Below, piece by piece: positions 53,251 through 62,290 of a DNA stretch of 64,000 bases (within the stretch, counting starts at the first letter, position 1; each line of letters begins with the position of its first letter). The position numbers were made by a program, and so were the translations under genes. This stretch comes from Pseudaminobacter soli (ex Li et al. 2025) (GTDB lineage: Bacteria > Pseudomonadota > Alphaproteobacteria > Rhizobiales > Rhizobiaceae): contig NZ_JARXVF010000012.1 of NCBI RefSeq assembly GCF_029892515.1, positions 1 to 64,000 of the forward strand. The letters are read 5' to 3'. Under the pieces are notes generated by a model. That model saw nothing but the letters and a program-made list of their open reading frames with translations. It searched no databases and was not told the DNA's origin.

Positions 53251-53910
53251 GTGACGCAATTGCTCCGCACGCCTGCAAGTTCGTCAGGGGATACATCCCT
53301 GTTGCTGGCGATGAAGGCCATTGCACCGGACGGTGTTCGGGTCGGATGCCGGACTATACGCGATGGGGACGAAACCCATCTGCTCCCCGAAGAAGCTCGC
53401 TCCATTCCGACGCGCCGTCTGGAAATGCGGCGGGCGAGCGGTGCAGCCAGATGGGTCGCGCGCGGGCTGCTTGCGGATTTCAGGATAAACGACTTCGCCA
53501 TCCTGCGCGAGCCATCCGGCGCGCCGGTCTGGCCCATGGGCATCACGGGTTCGCTAGCTCACGACGACGAAATGGCCGTCGCAGCGGTGGCGCCCGTCTC
53601 TCAGATCAGGTCGCTCGGCATCGACGTCGAGCCTGCCGAGCCCCTCTCGGACGATATTTCCGCGCTCGTGACCATCGATGCGGATGTGGCGAGTGTAGCG
53701 ATAGATCCGCGGCTCGCCGGTCGCCTTCTCTTTTCCGCGAAAGAGGCGGTCTACAAAGCGGTGTACCCGCTGGATCGCGAGGTCCTGGGCTATGAAGACA
53801 TCGCCGTAGACCTGACCACCGGCTACGCCACGACGAGGACGGGCCGCAGGGCCTGGCTCACCTACTGCGTGTCCCCGCGCATCATCGTATTGGCCCTTGT
53901 ATCCGCCTGA
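53251..53910 (+). CDS. 4'-phosphopantetheinyl transferase (EntD type)
   Basis: The 219-aa protein has the Sfp/EntD motifs: GSLAHDDEM, LGIDVEPAEP (metal-binding Asp and Glu) and FSAKEAVYKA (catalytic Glu-Lys). It transfers phosphopantetheine from CoA to a carrier-protein serine. Lying directly after the synthetase and GNAT genes (11 nt gap), it most likely activates Ser597 of the Pls-like synthetase. The start is GTG at 53251; ATG at residue 21 is possible. Confidence 0.9.
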   Translation: MTQLLRTPASSSGDTSLLLAMKAIAPDGVRVGCRTIRDGDETHLLPEEARSIPTRRLEMRRASGAARWVARGLLADFRINDFAILREPSGAPVWPMGITGSLAHDDEMAVAAVAPVSQIRSLGIDVEPAEPLSDDISALVTIDADVASVAIDPRLAGRLLFSAKEAVYKAVYPLDREVLGYEDIAVDLTTGYATTRTGRRAWLTYCVSPRIIVLALVSA

Positions 53911-54028
53911 CTGGCTCCGACGTCGCGCCGCCACTTACGGGCCACGCAGTTGTCATATTGAGCGGCGATTCCCGTGCTAGTCCTGCGTTTTTCGGATATA
54001 GCCGATATCGTCAGGACAGGAGGTCTAT

Positions 54029-54889
54029 ATGAGTGCTGCTTGCACGGAAGGCGTGGATACTGGCTTCGTAGCCTTAGGCGCGGCGAAGGTCGCCTTTCTG
54101 GGCATCGTGCAGGGGATCACCGAACTGATGCCGATTTCCTCCACCGCGCATATGCGGCTGGTGCCGGCGCTGCTCGGCTGGCAGGATCCCGGTTCGGCCT
54201 TCTCGGCGGCGATGCAGCTTGCCGCCCTCAGCGCCGTGCTCTGTTACTTCTGGACGGACATCCGCTCCATTGCGGGCGGATCGATCGCCGCCATACGGAC
54301 CGGGGATTGGTTCTCGCCGAAGTTTCGCCTTGCGGTAGGTGTCGTGCTGGGCACGGTGCCGATCGTGATCGCAGGCCTGCTGCTTGCGCCGCTGCTCAAT
54401 CGTTGCGACAGCCCACTGCGGACCCTGCCGGTGATCGGCATCTCTTGCCTAGTCATGGGCGGCCTCCTCGCCATCGCCGAACTGGCAGCCCGGCATGAGC
54501 GCCGGGTCGAGGACATGCGCCTGCGCGACGCGCTGATCGTCGGACTTGCCCAGGTGGGCGCGCTTATTCCCGGCGTCTCGCGCTCGGGTTCGACCCTCAC
54601 GGCAGCGCTGTGCCGCAGCTTCACCCGCGAGGAAGCCGCAAAGTTCTCGTTCCTGCTCGGTATTCCCGCCATCGCGCTGGCCGGGGTGCATGAGATTGGC
54701 ACCCTTGTTCATGCTCATCTCGATCTGCAGGGCTGGATGATCCTGCTGGTCGGCCTGGTTGCCGGTGCCCTGTCGTCCTTTGCGGCGCTCTGGGTCCTGA
54801 TGCGCATTCTTGAGCGCTTCTCGGCCTGGCCCTTCATCTTCTACCGCGTCCTGCTCGGCGCGATCGTGCTGTGGGTCGCCTTCAGCTAA
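54029..54889 (+). CDS. uppP: Undecaprenyl-diphosphate phosphatase
   Basis: The 286-aa membrane protein has both UppP/BacA blocks: QGITELMPISSTAHMRL (usually LPISSTGHL) and PGVSRSGSTLTAA. It recycles undecaprenyl pyrophosphate to the monophosphate carrier used in peptidoglycan and polysaccharide export. ATG at 54029 follows CAGGAGG. The first motif has Met for Leu and Ala-His-Met for Gly-His-Leu, mild departures. It may be a second copy of UppP in the cell, possibly serving the nearby Pls cluster. Confidence 0.92.
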   Translation: MSAACTEGVDTGFVALGAAKVAFLGIVQGITELMPISSTAHMRLVPALLGWQDPGSAFSAAMQLAALSAVLCYFWTDIRSIAGGSIAAIRTGDWFSPKFRLAVGVVLGTVPIVIAGLLLAPLLNRCDSPLRTLPVIGISCLVMGGLLAIAELAARHERRVEDMRLRDALIVGLAQVGALIPGVSRSGSTLTAALCRSFTREEAAKFSFLLGIPAIALAGVHEIGTLVHAHLDLQGWMILLVGLVAGALSSFAALWVLMRILERFSAWPFIFYRVLLGAIVLWVAFS

Positions 54890-54903
54890 GCACAGCTAGC
54901 TTC

Positions 54904-54939
54904 ATCCAACCGGCGCCGTCGGAACGCCGCCGGTCGGAT
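54904..54939. terminator. Hairpin between convergent uppP and ade
   Basis: ATCC-a-ACCGGCG pairs with CGCCGGT-c-GGAT around a 12-nt loop, between the stop codons of uppP (+) and ade (-). No T tract, so the assignment as terminator is by position. Confidence 0.55.
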
Positions 54940-54947
54940 CAACAAGA

Positions 54948-56744
54948 TCAGGCAATGATGACGTCGGTCTTGGCGAACTTCGTCACGTCGATCAGGCCCA
55001 TGTCGGAAATCCGCAGTTCCGGAATGACGACAAGCGCCAGCAGCGAGTGCTGCATATAGGCGTTGTTCAGCTCGCAACCGCATTCGCGCATGGCTTCGAC
55101 CAGTCGCCCTGCCTTCACAGCCACCGCTTCCGCGCGCTCGTCGGACATCAGCCCGGCAACCGGCAATTCGACCAGCGCAAGCTCCCTGCCCTCGGAGATC
55201 ATGACGATGCCGCCGCCGACTTCCTGCAGGCGGTTTGCCGCCTGCGCCATATCGGCCTTGTTGGTGCCCACCACGATCATGTGGTGGCTGTCATGGGCCA
55301 CGGTCGAGGCCATGGCGCAGTCCTTCGTGTAGCCGAAGCCGGAGACGAAGGCGTTCACCACCTCGCCCGTAGCGCGATGACGCTCGACCAGCGCGATCTG
55401 GCAGACGTCGTTGACGCGATCCATCTGCACCAGTCCGTTTTCGACCTGCAACTTGCGCTCCAGTGCCTTGGTCGGCGCCTGGTTTTCCACCACGCCGATC
55501 ACGCGCACATTCACCTCGGATGCGCCCGGAGCAGCGATGTCGAAATCGGTGGCGGTCAGCTTCTTGCCGAGCTTCACCGTATTCTTGGCGCTGTCCGGAT
55601 AGTCGTAAGCCGGAATGTCGGTGGAAAGCTTGCCGCCTTCCGCCAACAGCTTGCCGCGCGCGAACACCATTTCGATCGGCAGTTCTGCGAGGTGCGAGGT
55701 GATGATGAGATCGGCGCGACGGCCCGGTGCGATCGACCCAAGCTCGCGCTCGAGCCCGAAATGCTGGGCGGTGTTTAGTGTCGCCATCTGGATTGCCGTA
55801 ATCGGCTTCAGGCCCTGCGCGATGGCATGGCGCACCACGCGGTTCATGTGGCCGTCATTGACCAGCGTGCCGGAATGGCTGTCGTCGGTGCAGAGCACGA
55901 AATTGCGCGAGTCGACGCCGCGTTCGGTAATCGCTTTCACCTGAGCGGCAACGTCGTACCAGGCCGAGCCAAGGCGCAGCATGGCGCGCATGCCCTGCCG
56001 GACGCGGGCAATGGCATCGTCCACCGTGGTGCCTTCGTGGTCGTCGGCCGGCCCGCCGGCAGCATAGGCATGGAAGGCGCGGCCGAGATCCGGCGAGGCG
56101 TAGTGCCCTCCCACCGTCAGGCGAGCGGCCTGCGTGGCAGAGATTTCGGCCGTCATCTTGGGATCGTTGGAGGCGACGCCGGGGAAGTTCATCATCTCGC
56201 CGAGGCCGATGATGTTGGGCCAGCTCAGCGCCTGCCGCACGTCATCGGCGCTGAGTTCCGCGCCCGCTCGCTCCAGCCCCGGAGCGCTTGGCACGCAGCT
56301 CGGTACCTGCACGAGAATGTTGATGGGCAGGCTCTGCGCCTCGTCATTCATCAGCTTCACGCCGGCAAGGCCGAGCACGTTGGCGATCTCGTGCGGATCG
56401 ATGAACATGGAGGTGGTGCCGTGCGGAATGACGGCGCGGGCGAACTCGGTCACCGTGACCAGGCCGCTTTCGACATGCATGTGGGCGTCGCACAGGCCCG
56501 GCACGAGATAGCGCCCGGCGGCATCGACAACTTGCGTGCCCTCGCCGATCGTATGGCTGGCGTCCGGCCCGACATAGGCGAAGCGACCGGCGGAGACGGC
56601 GATATCGGTGTTGGGCACGATCTCGCCGGAATAGACATTGACCCACCGGCCATTGCGGATCACCAGATCGGCCGGCGTGCGCCCCATCGCCACGTCGACC
56701 AGACGCGGGGCGGTTTCAAACCATGGCTGCAGCATATCCTGCAT
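54948..56744 (-). CDS. ade: Adenine deaminase (canonical paralogue)
   Basis: The 598-aa amidohydrolase converts adenine to hypoxanthine. Metal and catalytic blocks are present: PGLCDAHMHVESGLVTVTEF, DPHEIANVLG, GLGEMMNFPGV and CTDDSHSGTLVNDGHMN. Together with the AzgA-type permease it forms a purine salvage operon on the minus strand; the order is paralogue 2, permease, this gene. The 62-nt gap before it holds a hairpin. Confidence 0.95.
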   Translation of the reverse strand: MQDMLQPWFETAPRLVDVAMGRTPADLVIRNGRWVNVYSGEIVPNTDIAVSAGRFAYVGPDASHTIGEGTQVVDAAGRYLVPGLCDAHMHVESGLVTVTEFARAVIPHGTTSMFIDPHEIANVLGLAGVKLMNDEAQSLPINILVQVPSCVPSAPGLERAGAELSADDVRQALSWPNIIGLGEMMNFPGVASNDPKMTAEISATQAARLTVGGHYASPDLGRAFHAYAAGGPADDHEGTTVDDAIARVRQGMRAMLRLGSAWYDVAAQVKAITERGVDSRNFVLCTDDSHSGTLVNDGHMNRVVRHAIAQGLKPITAIQMATLNTAQHFGLERELGSIAPGRRADLIITSHLAELPIEMVFARGKLLAEGGKLSTDIPAYDYPDSAKNTVKLGKKLTATDFDIAAPGASEVNVRVIGVVENQAPTKALERKLQVENGLVQMDRVNDVCQIALVERHRATGEVVNAFVSGFGYTKDCAMASTVAHDSHHMIVVGTNKADMAQAANRLQEVGGGIVMISEGRELALVELPVAGLMSDERAEAVAVKAGRLVEAMRECGCELNNAYMQHSLLALVVIPELRISDMGLIDVTKFAKTDVIIA

Positions 56745-56768
56745 GTCCTTTCAATTTTCGGATACAAT

Positions 56769-56801
56769 AAGGGCGGGCATCGCCAACGCGACCCCGCCCT
56801 T
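56769..56801 (-). terminator. Intercistronic hairpin between permease and ade
   Basis: AAGGGCGGG/CCCGCCCTT, a 9-bp perfect stem just after the permease stop on the minus strand. It may attenuate read-through into ade or stabilise the upstream message; there is no U tract. Confidence 0.6.
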
Positions 56802-56806
56802 CGTGG

Positions 56807-58210
56807 TCAGTATTGGACCTGCATCACCAGGATGGCGGCGAGCAGCGCCACGAACCACATGACCGGCTTCACCTCGCGCGCCTTGCCGGCCACCAGCTTC
56901 AGCACGACAAAGCCGATGATCGCGAGCGACAGGCCGAGCGTGATGGAGAAGGTGAGCGGGATCAGCACGATCGCCAGGAAGGCGGGGATGGCATCCTCGA
57001 TGCTCGACCAGTTGATGCGGCCCATGGGCTCGGACATGAACAGGCCGGTCAGGATCAGCACCGGTGCGGTGGCGATCGCCGGTACCAGCGAGAGCAGCGG
57101 CGACAGGAACAGGAAGGGCAGGAACAGGAGGCCGGAGACGAGAGCCACCAGGCCTGTGCGTCCACCCTGCTGGATGCCCGCGCCCGATTCCAGATAGACG
57201 GTTGCAGGGCTGGTGCCAAGCGGTGCCGAGATCAGCGCGGCGACGGCATCGACATGCATCGATTCCTTCACGTTGCGCGGCATGCCGTCCTCGTCCTTGA
57301 GGTTGGCGGCTTCAGCCAGACCGAGGAACGTCGACAGCGCCTCGACGAAATTCGTGAACAGGAACACGAAGATAAACGGCGCATAGGCAACCTGCAGCGC
57401 GCCCATCACGTCGATTTTGCCGACGAAGCTGAAGTCCGGCGCGGCCAAAAGCCCATCCCAGTTGACCAGCGTGTGCAGGTCCGGCGTATCCGGCCAGAAG
57501 GCGCTGCCATCGCCCCACAAGCGGCCGATCGGAATGGCAAGCAGCGTGGTGATGACCATGCCGGCCATCATGGCGCCGGGCACGCGGCGCACCACCAGCG
57601 CAACGGTGATGATGAAGCCCGCGATGAAGGTCATCGTGACGGGGTTGAAGTTTGTCAGCCCGACGATCGTGTCGGGGTTGGAGACGATGAACTTGGCATT
57701 CTCCAGGCCGATCAGCGCGATGAACAAGCCGATGCCGCAGGCAATGCCGTAGCGCAGGTCGGCAGGGATAGCTTCGATGACCGCCGTGCGCAGGTTGAGA
57801 AGGGCGAGGATCGTGAACAGAACGCCGGCCCAGAGAACGCAACCCAGTGCGATTTCGAGCGGCACCTTGGCGCCGATCACCATCGTGTAGGCGAACAGCG
57901 CGTTGATGCCCATGCCGGGTGCCACGAGAATCGGGCTGCGCGCATAGAGCCCCATGGCACAGCTGCCGATGAAGCTTACGAGAACGGTCGCGGTCACGCC
58001 GGCCGAGAACGGAATCCCGGCGTGCTGCAGAATCGAAGGGTTGACGACGATGACGTACGATGCCGCCAAGAACGTCGTCAGACCTGCAAGAATCTCGGTG
58101 CGGACCGTCGATCCGTACCGGCTGACTTCAAAAAAACGGTCGAGAAAGCCGTGAAGCCAGGATTGTTCCTGGCTTCGAGCGCTCACCGCAACATTCGACT
58201 GATAGTTCAT
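56807..58210 (-). CDS. NCS2-family purine permease (AzgA type)
   Basis: The 467-aa protein has about 12 transmembrane helices and the NCS2/AzgA signatures (EILAGLTTFLAASYVIVVNP, APGMGINALFAYTMV, ESGAGIQQGGRTGL). AzgA-type carriers import adenine, hypoxanthine and guanine with protons. ATG at 58210 has GGGAGGAG 5 nt upstream. Its position between two adenine deaminases supports adenine as substrate. Confidence 0.93.
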   Translation of the reverse strand: MNYQSNVAVSARSQEQSWLHGFLDRFFEVSRYGSTVRTEILAGLTTFLAASYVIVVNPSILQHAGIPFSAGVTATVLVSFIGSCAMGLYARSPILVAPGMGINALFAYTMVIGAKVPLEIALGCVLWAGVLFTILALLNLRTAVIEAIPADLRYGIACGIGLFIALIGLENAKFIVSNPDTIVGLTNFNPVTMTFIAGFIITVALVVRRVPGAMMAGMVITTLLAIPIGRLWGDGSAFWPDTPDLHTLVNWDGLLAAPDFSFVGKIDVMGALQVAYAPFIFVFLFTNFVEALSTFLGLAEAANLKDEDGMPRNVKESMHVDAVAALISAPLGTSPATVYLESGAGIQQGGRTGLVALVSGLLFLPFLFLSPLLSLVPAIATAPVLILTGLFMSEPMGRINWSSIEDAIPAFLAIVLIPLTFSITLGLSLAIIGFVVLKLVAGKAREVKPVMWFVALLAAILVMQVQY

Positions 58211-58254
58211 TTCTCCTCCCATTAGTGAACTTCATCGAGTTGGGCAACAGGTGC

Positions 58255-60054
58255 CTACTCCGCTGCGGCGGCCCTGCCCTCGCCGATCCCCTCGAGAAGC
58301 GGCGAGATGATCTTGAGATTGACGCAGTCCACAACGCCGAGATCGGTGATCGCATAGTCTGGAATCGCGGTGATCTGCAGCACGAACATATACATGAACG
58401 GCCACGGCAAATCACAGCCCAGAGTGCGCGCAGCGTCGTCGAGCCGGGTTTCCAGCTCGGCCATCTCCTGCGGGTCGATGTCGGAGACGATGCCGCCGAT
58501 CGGCAGGTGCAGGAATTCTATGACCTTGCCATCCTTCACCACCACCTGGCCGCCATTGTTGGCGATGAGGTGGTTGATGGCGACGGCCATGTCCTCGGGA
58601 TTGGCGCCAATACAGATGATGTTGTTGTCGTCCGGCGCGGTGGAGCTGGCGATAGCGCCCGTCTTCAGGCTGAAGCCGCTAGTGAAAGCGACCGGGCGAT
58701 TCTGCGTCTTGCCATAACGCTCGACAACGGTGACGTACTGGACGTTCTGGTCGAGATCGGCCAGCACCTTGCCGTCCTTGACGGGCAGCTTCACGTCGCG
58801 GCGCGTGCGTACGAAGATCTTTTCCGGCGTGACTGCGATGGCCAGCACATCGGCGGTGTCGCCGCTGCCGGTGTAGGGCACAACGATGTCGTTGGCGCTG
58901 ACCGGCTTCACTTTCACCGACTTCAGCAACCCCTCGCTGCGGGCCGGAGGCGTCAGTTTCACCGCCATCTTGCCGTCGCGCGCGGCAACCGCGCCATTGG
59001 CGATGACGGCCTCGATACCGAAATTACGCAGGTCGTCGACAATCAGGATGTCGGCAATGCGGCCGGGCGAGATCGAGCCGACCTTGTGGTCAATGCGCAG
59101 CGCCTCGGCGCCGTTGATGGTCGCCATCTGGATCGCCGCCATCGGCGAGATGCCCATGGCGATCGCCATGCGCACCATGTTGTCGAGATGACCACGCGAA
59201 AGGATGTCGCTCGCCACCACGTCGTCGGTGCAGAAGCTGATGCGGCGCAGCGCCTTCACGCCCATTTCGGTGACGATGCGCAGATTGTCGTTGAGGAAGT
59301 GCGAGATGGAAGATTCGCGCACCACGACATGCATGCCGGCGCGCAGCTTCTCCAGCATTTCCTCGGGCGTGTAGCTTTCATGGTCGGCGCGCACGCCCGA
59401 CTGCATGTAGCCGTTGAGGCGCGCGCCGCGCGTCATCGGGCAGCAGCCGAGCACCGGCAGGCGGCTCGCCTCGCCGATCTCCAGCGCCTTGAGCACGTCC
59501 GCGTCCTCTTCCTGGATGAACTCGCGAACCGTTTCCCAAATGCCGACGCATTCTGGCCAGTGATGCGTGGCCAGATGGTCTTCGGGGCCGAAATAATGGC
59601 CGACGGTCGAACGCGGCATCGTGTAGGGCGTCTTGCACGGCGCGCCCCAGAACACTTTCAGTGGCGTCTGCTTGGCTTCGTCCAAAAATTCGCGCGCCGC
59701 CGCCGGGCCGCCCACGACGATGATCTGGTCGAGGCCAGAAACGATGGAAGTAGTGCCAAGCGGCACCACGGCCTTGGCGAAGCTGGTCAGCGAAAGCTTC
59801 GAGCATTCGACATGCAAGTGGCCGTCGATCATGCCGGGGGCGAGATATTTGCCGGTGGCGTCGACGATCTTCGTGTCAGGTCCAATGTGGTCGGAAATGT
59901 CGCCCACCGCGATGATGCGCTCGCCATAGATCGCGATGTCGGCCTGATAGATTTCTTCCGATACGACACTCACCAACCGCCCGCCGCGGATTGCCAGCGT
60001 GGCCTTGGCCTCCTTGCCCGATGCCGCACGAATGAATTCCCGAATATCCGTCAC
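58255..60054 (-). CDS. Adenine deaminase-like amidohydrolase (divergent paralogue)
   Basis: The 599-aa protein shares the Ade fold with the gene at 54948: PGMIDGHLHVECSKLSLTSF, FCTDDVVASDILSRGHLDN and the Ade C-terminal domain (SSTAPDDNNIICIGANPEDM). The DPHEIANV metal motif reads SGLDQIIVVGG, so a ligand of the binuclear site appears lost and the substrate may differ. GTG at 60054 follows GGGAGA. It heads the operon and is divergent from the LysR regulator. Confidence 0.85.
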   Translation of the reverse strand: MTDIREFIRAASGKEAKATLAIRGGRLVSVVSEEIYQADIAIYGERIIAVGDISDHIGPDTKIVDATGKYLAPGMIDGHLHVECSKLSLTSFAKAVVPLGTTSIVSGLDQIIVVGGPAAAREFLDEAKQTPLKVFWGAPCKTPYTMPRSTVGHYFGPEDHLATHHWPECVGIWETVREFIQEEDADVLKALEIGEASRLPVLGCCPMTRGARLNGYMQSGVRADHESYTPEEMLEKLRAGMHVVVRESSISHFLNDNLRIVTEMGVKALRRISFCTDDVVASDILSRGHLDNMVRMAIAMGISPMAAIQMATINGAEALRIDHKVGSISPGRIADILIVDDLRNFGIEAVIANGAVAARDGKMAVKLTPPARSEGLLKSVKVKPVSANDIVVPYTGSGDTADVLAIAVTPEKIFVRTRRDVKLPVKDGKVLADLDQNVQYVTVVERYGKTQNRPVAFTSGFSLKTGAIASSTAPDDNNIICIGANPEDMAVAINHLIANNGGQVVVKDGKVIEFLHLPIGGIVSDIDPQEMAELETRLDDAARTLGCDLPWPFMYMFVLQITAIPDYAITDLGVVDCVNLKIISPLLEGIGEGRAAAAE

Positions 60055-60175
60055 TGAGAGTCTCCCTAGTTTGGCCGGGAGTATTTCGACTGCGGATCGT
60101 TTGCACAACTGGCCGAAATTGGATATTTGTCGGACAGATCGTCCAACTTCTTGAACGAATGGAGGGCCTCTCCAC

Positions 60176-61114
60176 ATGGACCTTTCCGTCATCGATTGCT
60201 TCGTGAAGGTTGCCGACGCGCGCTCCATCTCGGCCGCAGCGCGACTGCATCGCCTGCCTAAATCCACGCTGAGCCACAGGATCAGGCAGCTGGAAGACGA
60301 GTTCGGCGTCGAGCTCTTCGTGCGCGAGGGGCACAACCTGCACGTCACAGACGCCGGCTCCGAATTGCTGCGCCATGCCAGGCGTATCCAGGCAAGCTGC
60401 GACGACGCCGCGACCGCGATGGCCGAGATGCGCCAGGAGGTTGCGGGCACGCTGCGCGTCGGCTCCACCGGCGAATTCGGCACCACGATCACGTCGGAGC
60501 TGCTCTACGCCTTCCGCCAGCAATACCCCCAGGTTGCGCTCGACGTGATGTTCCTGACTTCGCGTCAGCCTTTCACCGATGTCACGGAAATGGCACTGGA
60601 CGGCATCTTCCACTGGGGCGAACCGTCGGACGTCGACTATATCAGCCGGCGGCTGGCAACGGCCTCATACGGCCTTTATGCAAGCCCGGCCTATCTGGCC
60701 CGCCACGGCACGCCGCAGACGCCTGACGATCTTGCGACCCATCGCGGCCTGATCTTCCGCCAGCCGACCCGGCCGCAATCCTGGTATCTCGCAAAAGACG
60801 AACGCTCGGAGGTGGATGTCCTGCCCCCCGTCACCTGCACGGCCAACGACTACTGGACGCTCAAATACTTTGCCGTGGCCGGCGAAGGTGTAGCCTATCT
60901 CCCCGGCTTCTTCGTCGAGACCGAGTGCCAGAGCGATCTCCTGGTTCCCGTATTGCCGCAATGGCGTTCGCCCGAGACGGCGATCAACCTCATCTATTCG
61001 CGAAGGCGGCACGTTTCCCGCCGTTTCAAGGCATTCGTGGAGTTCTGCGTCGAGTTCTATCGTGGGCGGGAGAACAAGCGCATTCCAAGGTACTATGTGG
61101 AGAAGGTGGGGTAA
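60176..61114 (+). CDS. LysR-family transcriptional regulator
   Basis: The 312-aa protein has an N-terminal winged helix (CFVKVADARSISAAARLHRL, STLSHRIRQLEDEFGVELF) and a type-2 periplasmic-binding-like effector domain. It reads divergently from the adenine deaminase operon across 121 nt, the classic LysR arrangement, so it probably controls purine salvage in response to a purine-derived ligand. ATG at 60176 has GGAGGG upstream. Confidence 0.92.
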   Translation: MDLSVIDCFVKVADARSISAAARLHRLPKSTLSHRIRQLEDEFGVELFVREGHNLHVTDAGSELLRHARRIQASCDDAATAMAEMRQEVAGTLRVGSTGEFGTTITSELLYAFRQQYPQVALDVMFLTSRQPFTDVTEMALDGIFHWGEPSDVDYISRRLATASYGLYASPAYLARHGTPQTPDDLATHRGLIFRQPTRPQSWYLAKDERSEVDVLPPVTCTANDYWTLKYFAVAGEGVAYLPGFFVETECQSDLLVPVLPQWRSPETAINLIYSRRRHVSRRFKAFVEFCVEFYRGRENKRIPRYYVEKVG

Positions 61115-61369
61115 GACAAACTACGTCGAATGCAGCAGTCACGACATGTTGAGGCACCGTCTCCGTTGTGACTTTTTTGAATGACAGCCGAGGAAATCTC
61201 GGCATGTTCTAGGCCGCGGCATCTTATTAGAGCCTGCGGCATATTGGCGACAGCGCGTTACCACACGCGCGCTCGGTTCTTTCTCTAGTACATCCGCGCC
61301 ATATCAAGCTATAATGCCTCTGGCTTTCCTGCGGGGACGGTGTCTCCGGGATCGCCGGAGGAAGCGAGG

Positions 61370-62230
61370 ATGGCCATTGCGCTTGTGCTCGTTCTGGTCG
61401 TAGTTGGCTCAGTTCTTTTCCATGTGCTGAGCCCCTGGTGGTCGACGCCGATAGCTTCCAACTGGAGCTATATCGACAATACTCTTGTCATAACTTTCTG
61501 GATCACCGGAACTGTCTTCACTGCAGTTGTGCTGTTCATGGCCTATTGCGTCTACCGTTTCCGCCACAAGGAAGGGGCCAAGGCGGACTACGCGCCTGAA
61601 AACCGGAAACTTGAATCCTGGCTGACGATCGTTACGGCAGTTGGCGTGGCAGCGTTGCTGGCGCCTGGGCTCGTCGTCTGGAGCCACTTCATCACCGTCC
61701 CCAAGGATGCCACCGAAGTGGAGGTCGTCGCCCAGCAATGGCAGTGGAACTTCCGCCTGCCGGGCGTTGACGGCAAGCTTGGCACATCGAACACCCGTCT
61801 GGTCAGCGCCGACAACCCGCTCGGCATCAATCCCGACGACCCAGACAACAAGAACAACATCATCGTTATCGCAGCAGACCTGCATCTGCCGATCGGCAAG
61901 CCGGTCAATATGGTGATGCGCTCGATCGACGTTCTGCATGATTTCTACGTGCCGGAGTTCCGCGCCCGCATGGACCTGGTGCCCGGCATGGTCACCCATT
62001 TCTGGTTTACGCCGACCAGGACCGGAACATTCGAAGTGCTGTGCGCCAAGCTTTGCGGTGTCGGCCACGCCTTCATGCGCGGTGTCGTGAAGGTAGATAC
62101 CGAGCAGGACTACCAGGCATGGCTGCAACAACAGCAAACCTTTGCCCAGATGACCGCCGCCGCGCAGAAGACCGGGGCGCTCGAGCACCCGGCAGGATCG
62201 ACAAACGAGGTGGCGGCAAAGGCGAACTAG
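61370..62230 (+). CDS. coxB: Cytochrome c oxidase subunit II
   Basis: The 286-aa protein has two N-terminal transmembrane helices and a periplasmic cupredoxin domain with the Cu-A ligands: RSIDVLHDFYVPEF and LCAKLCGVGHAFMRG (Cys-x3-Cys-x3-His-x2-Met). QQWQWNF is the aromatic cytochrome c docking motif. There is no fused heme c domain. ATG at 61370 follows GGAGGAAGCGAGG. The 255 nt before it show no gene. Pairing with a non-standard subunit I suggests an alternative coxMNOP-like oxidase, though this is a guess. Confidence 0.93.
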   Translation: MAIALVLVLVVVGSVLFHVLSPWWSTPIASNWSYIDNTLVITFWITGTVFTAVVLFMAYCVYRFRHKEGAKADYAPENRKLESWLTIVTAVGVAALLAPGLVVWSHFITVPKDATEVEVVAQQWQWNFRLPGVDGKLGTSNTRLVSADNPLGINPDDPDNKNNIIVIAADLHLPIGKPVNMVMRSIDVLHDFYVPEFRARMDLVPGMVTHFWFTPTRTGTFEVLCAKLCGVGHAFMRGVVKVDTEQDYQAWLQQQQTFAQMTAAAQKTGALEHPAGSTNEVAAKAN

Positions 62231-62290
62231 CCGTGTCGGCCGAGAGGCGGCCGCGCCGGAAGCAGGATCGCGACAACGAAGAGGTGTTCA

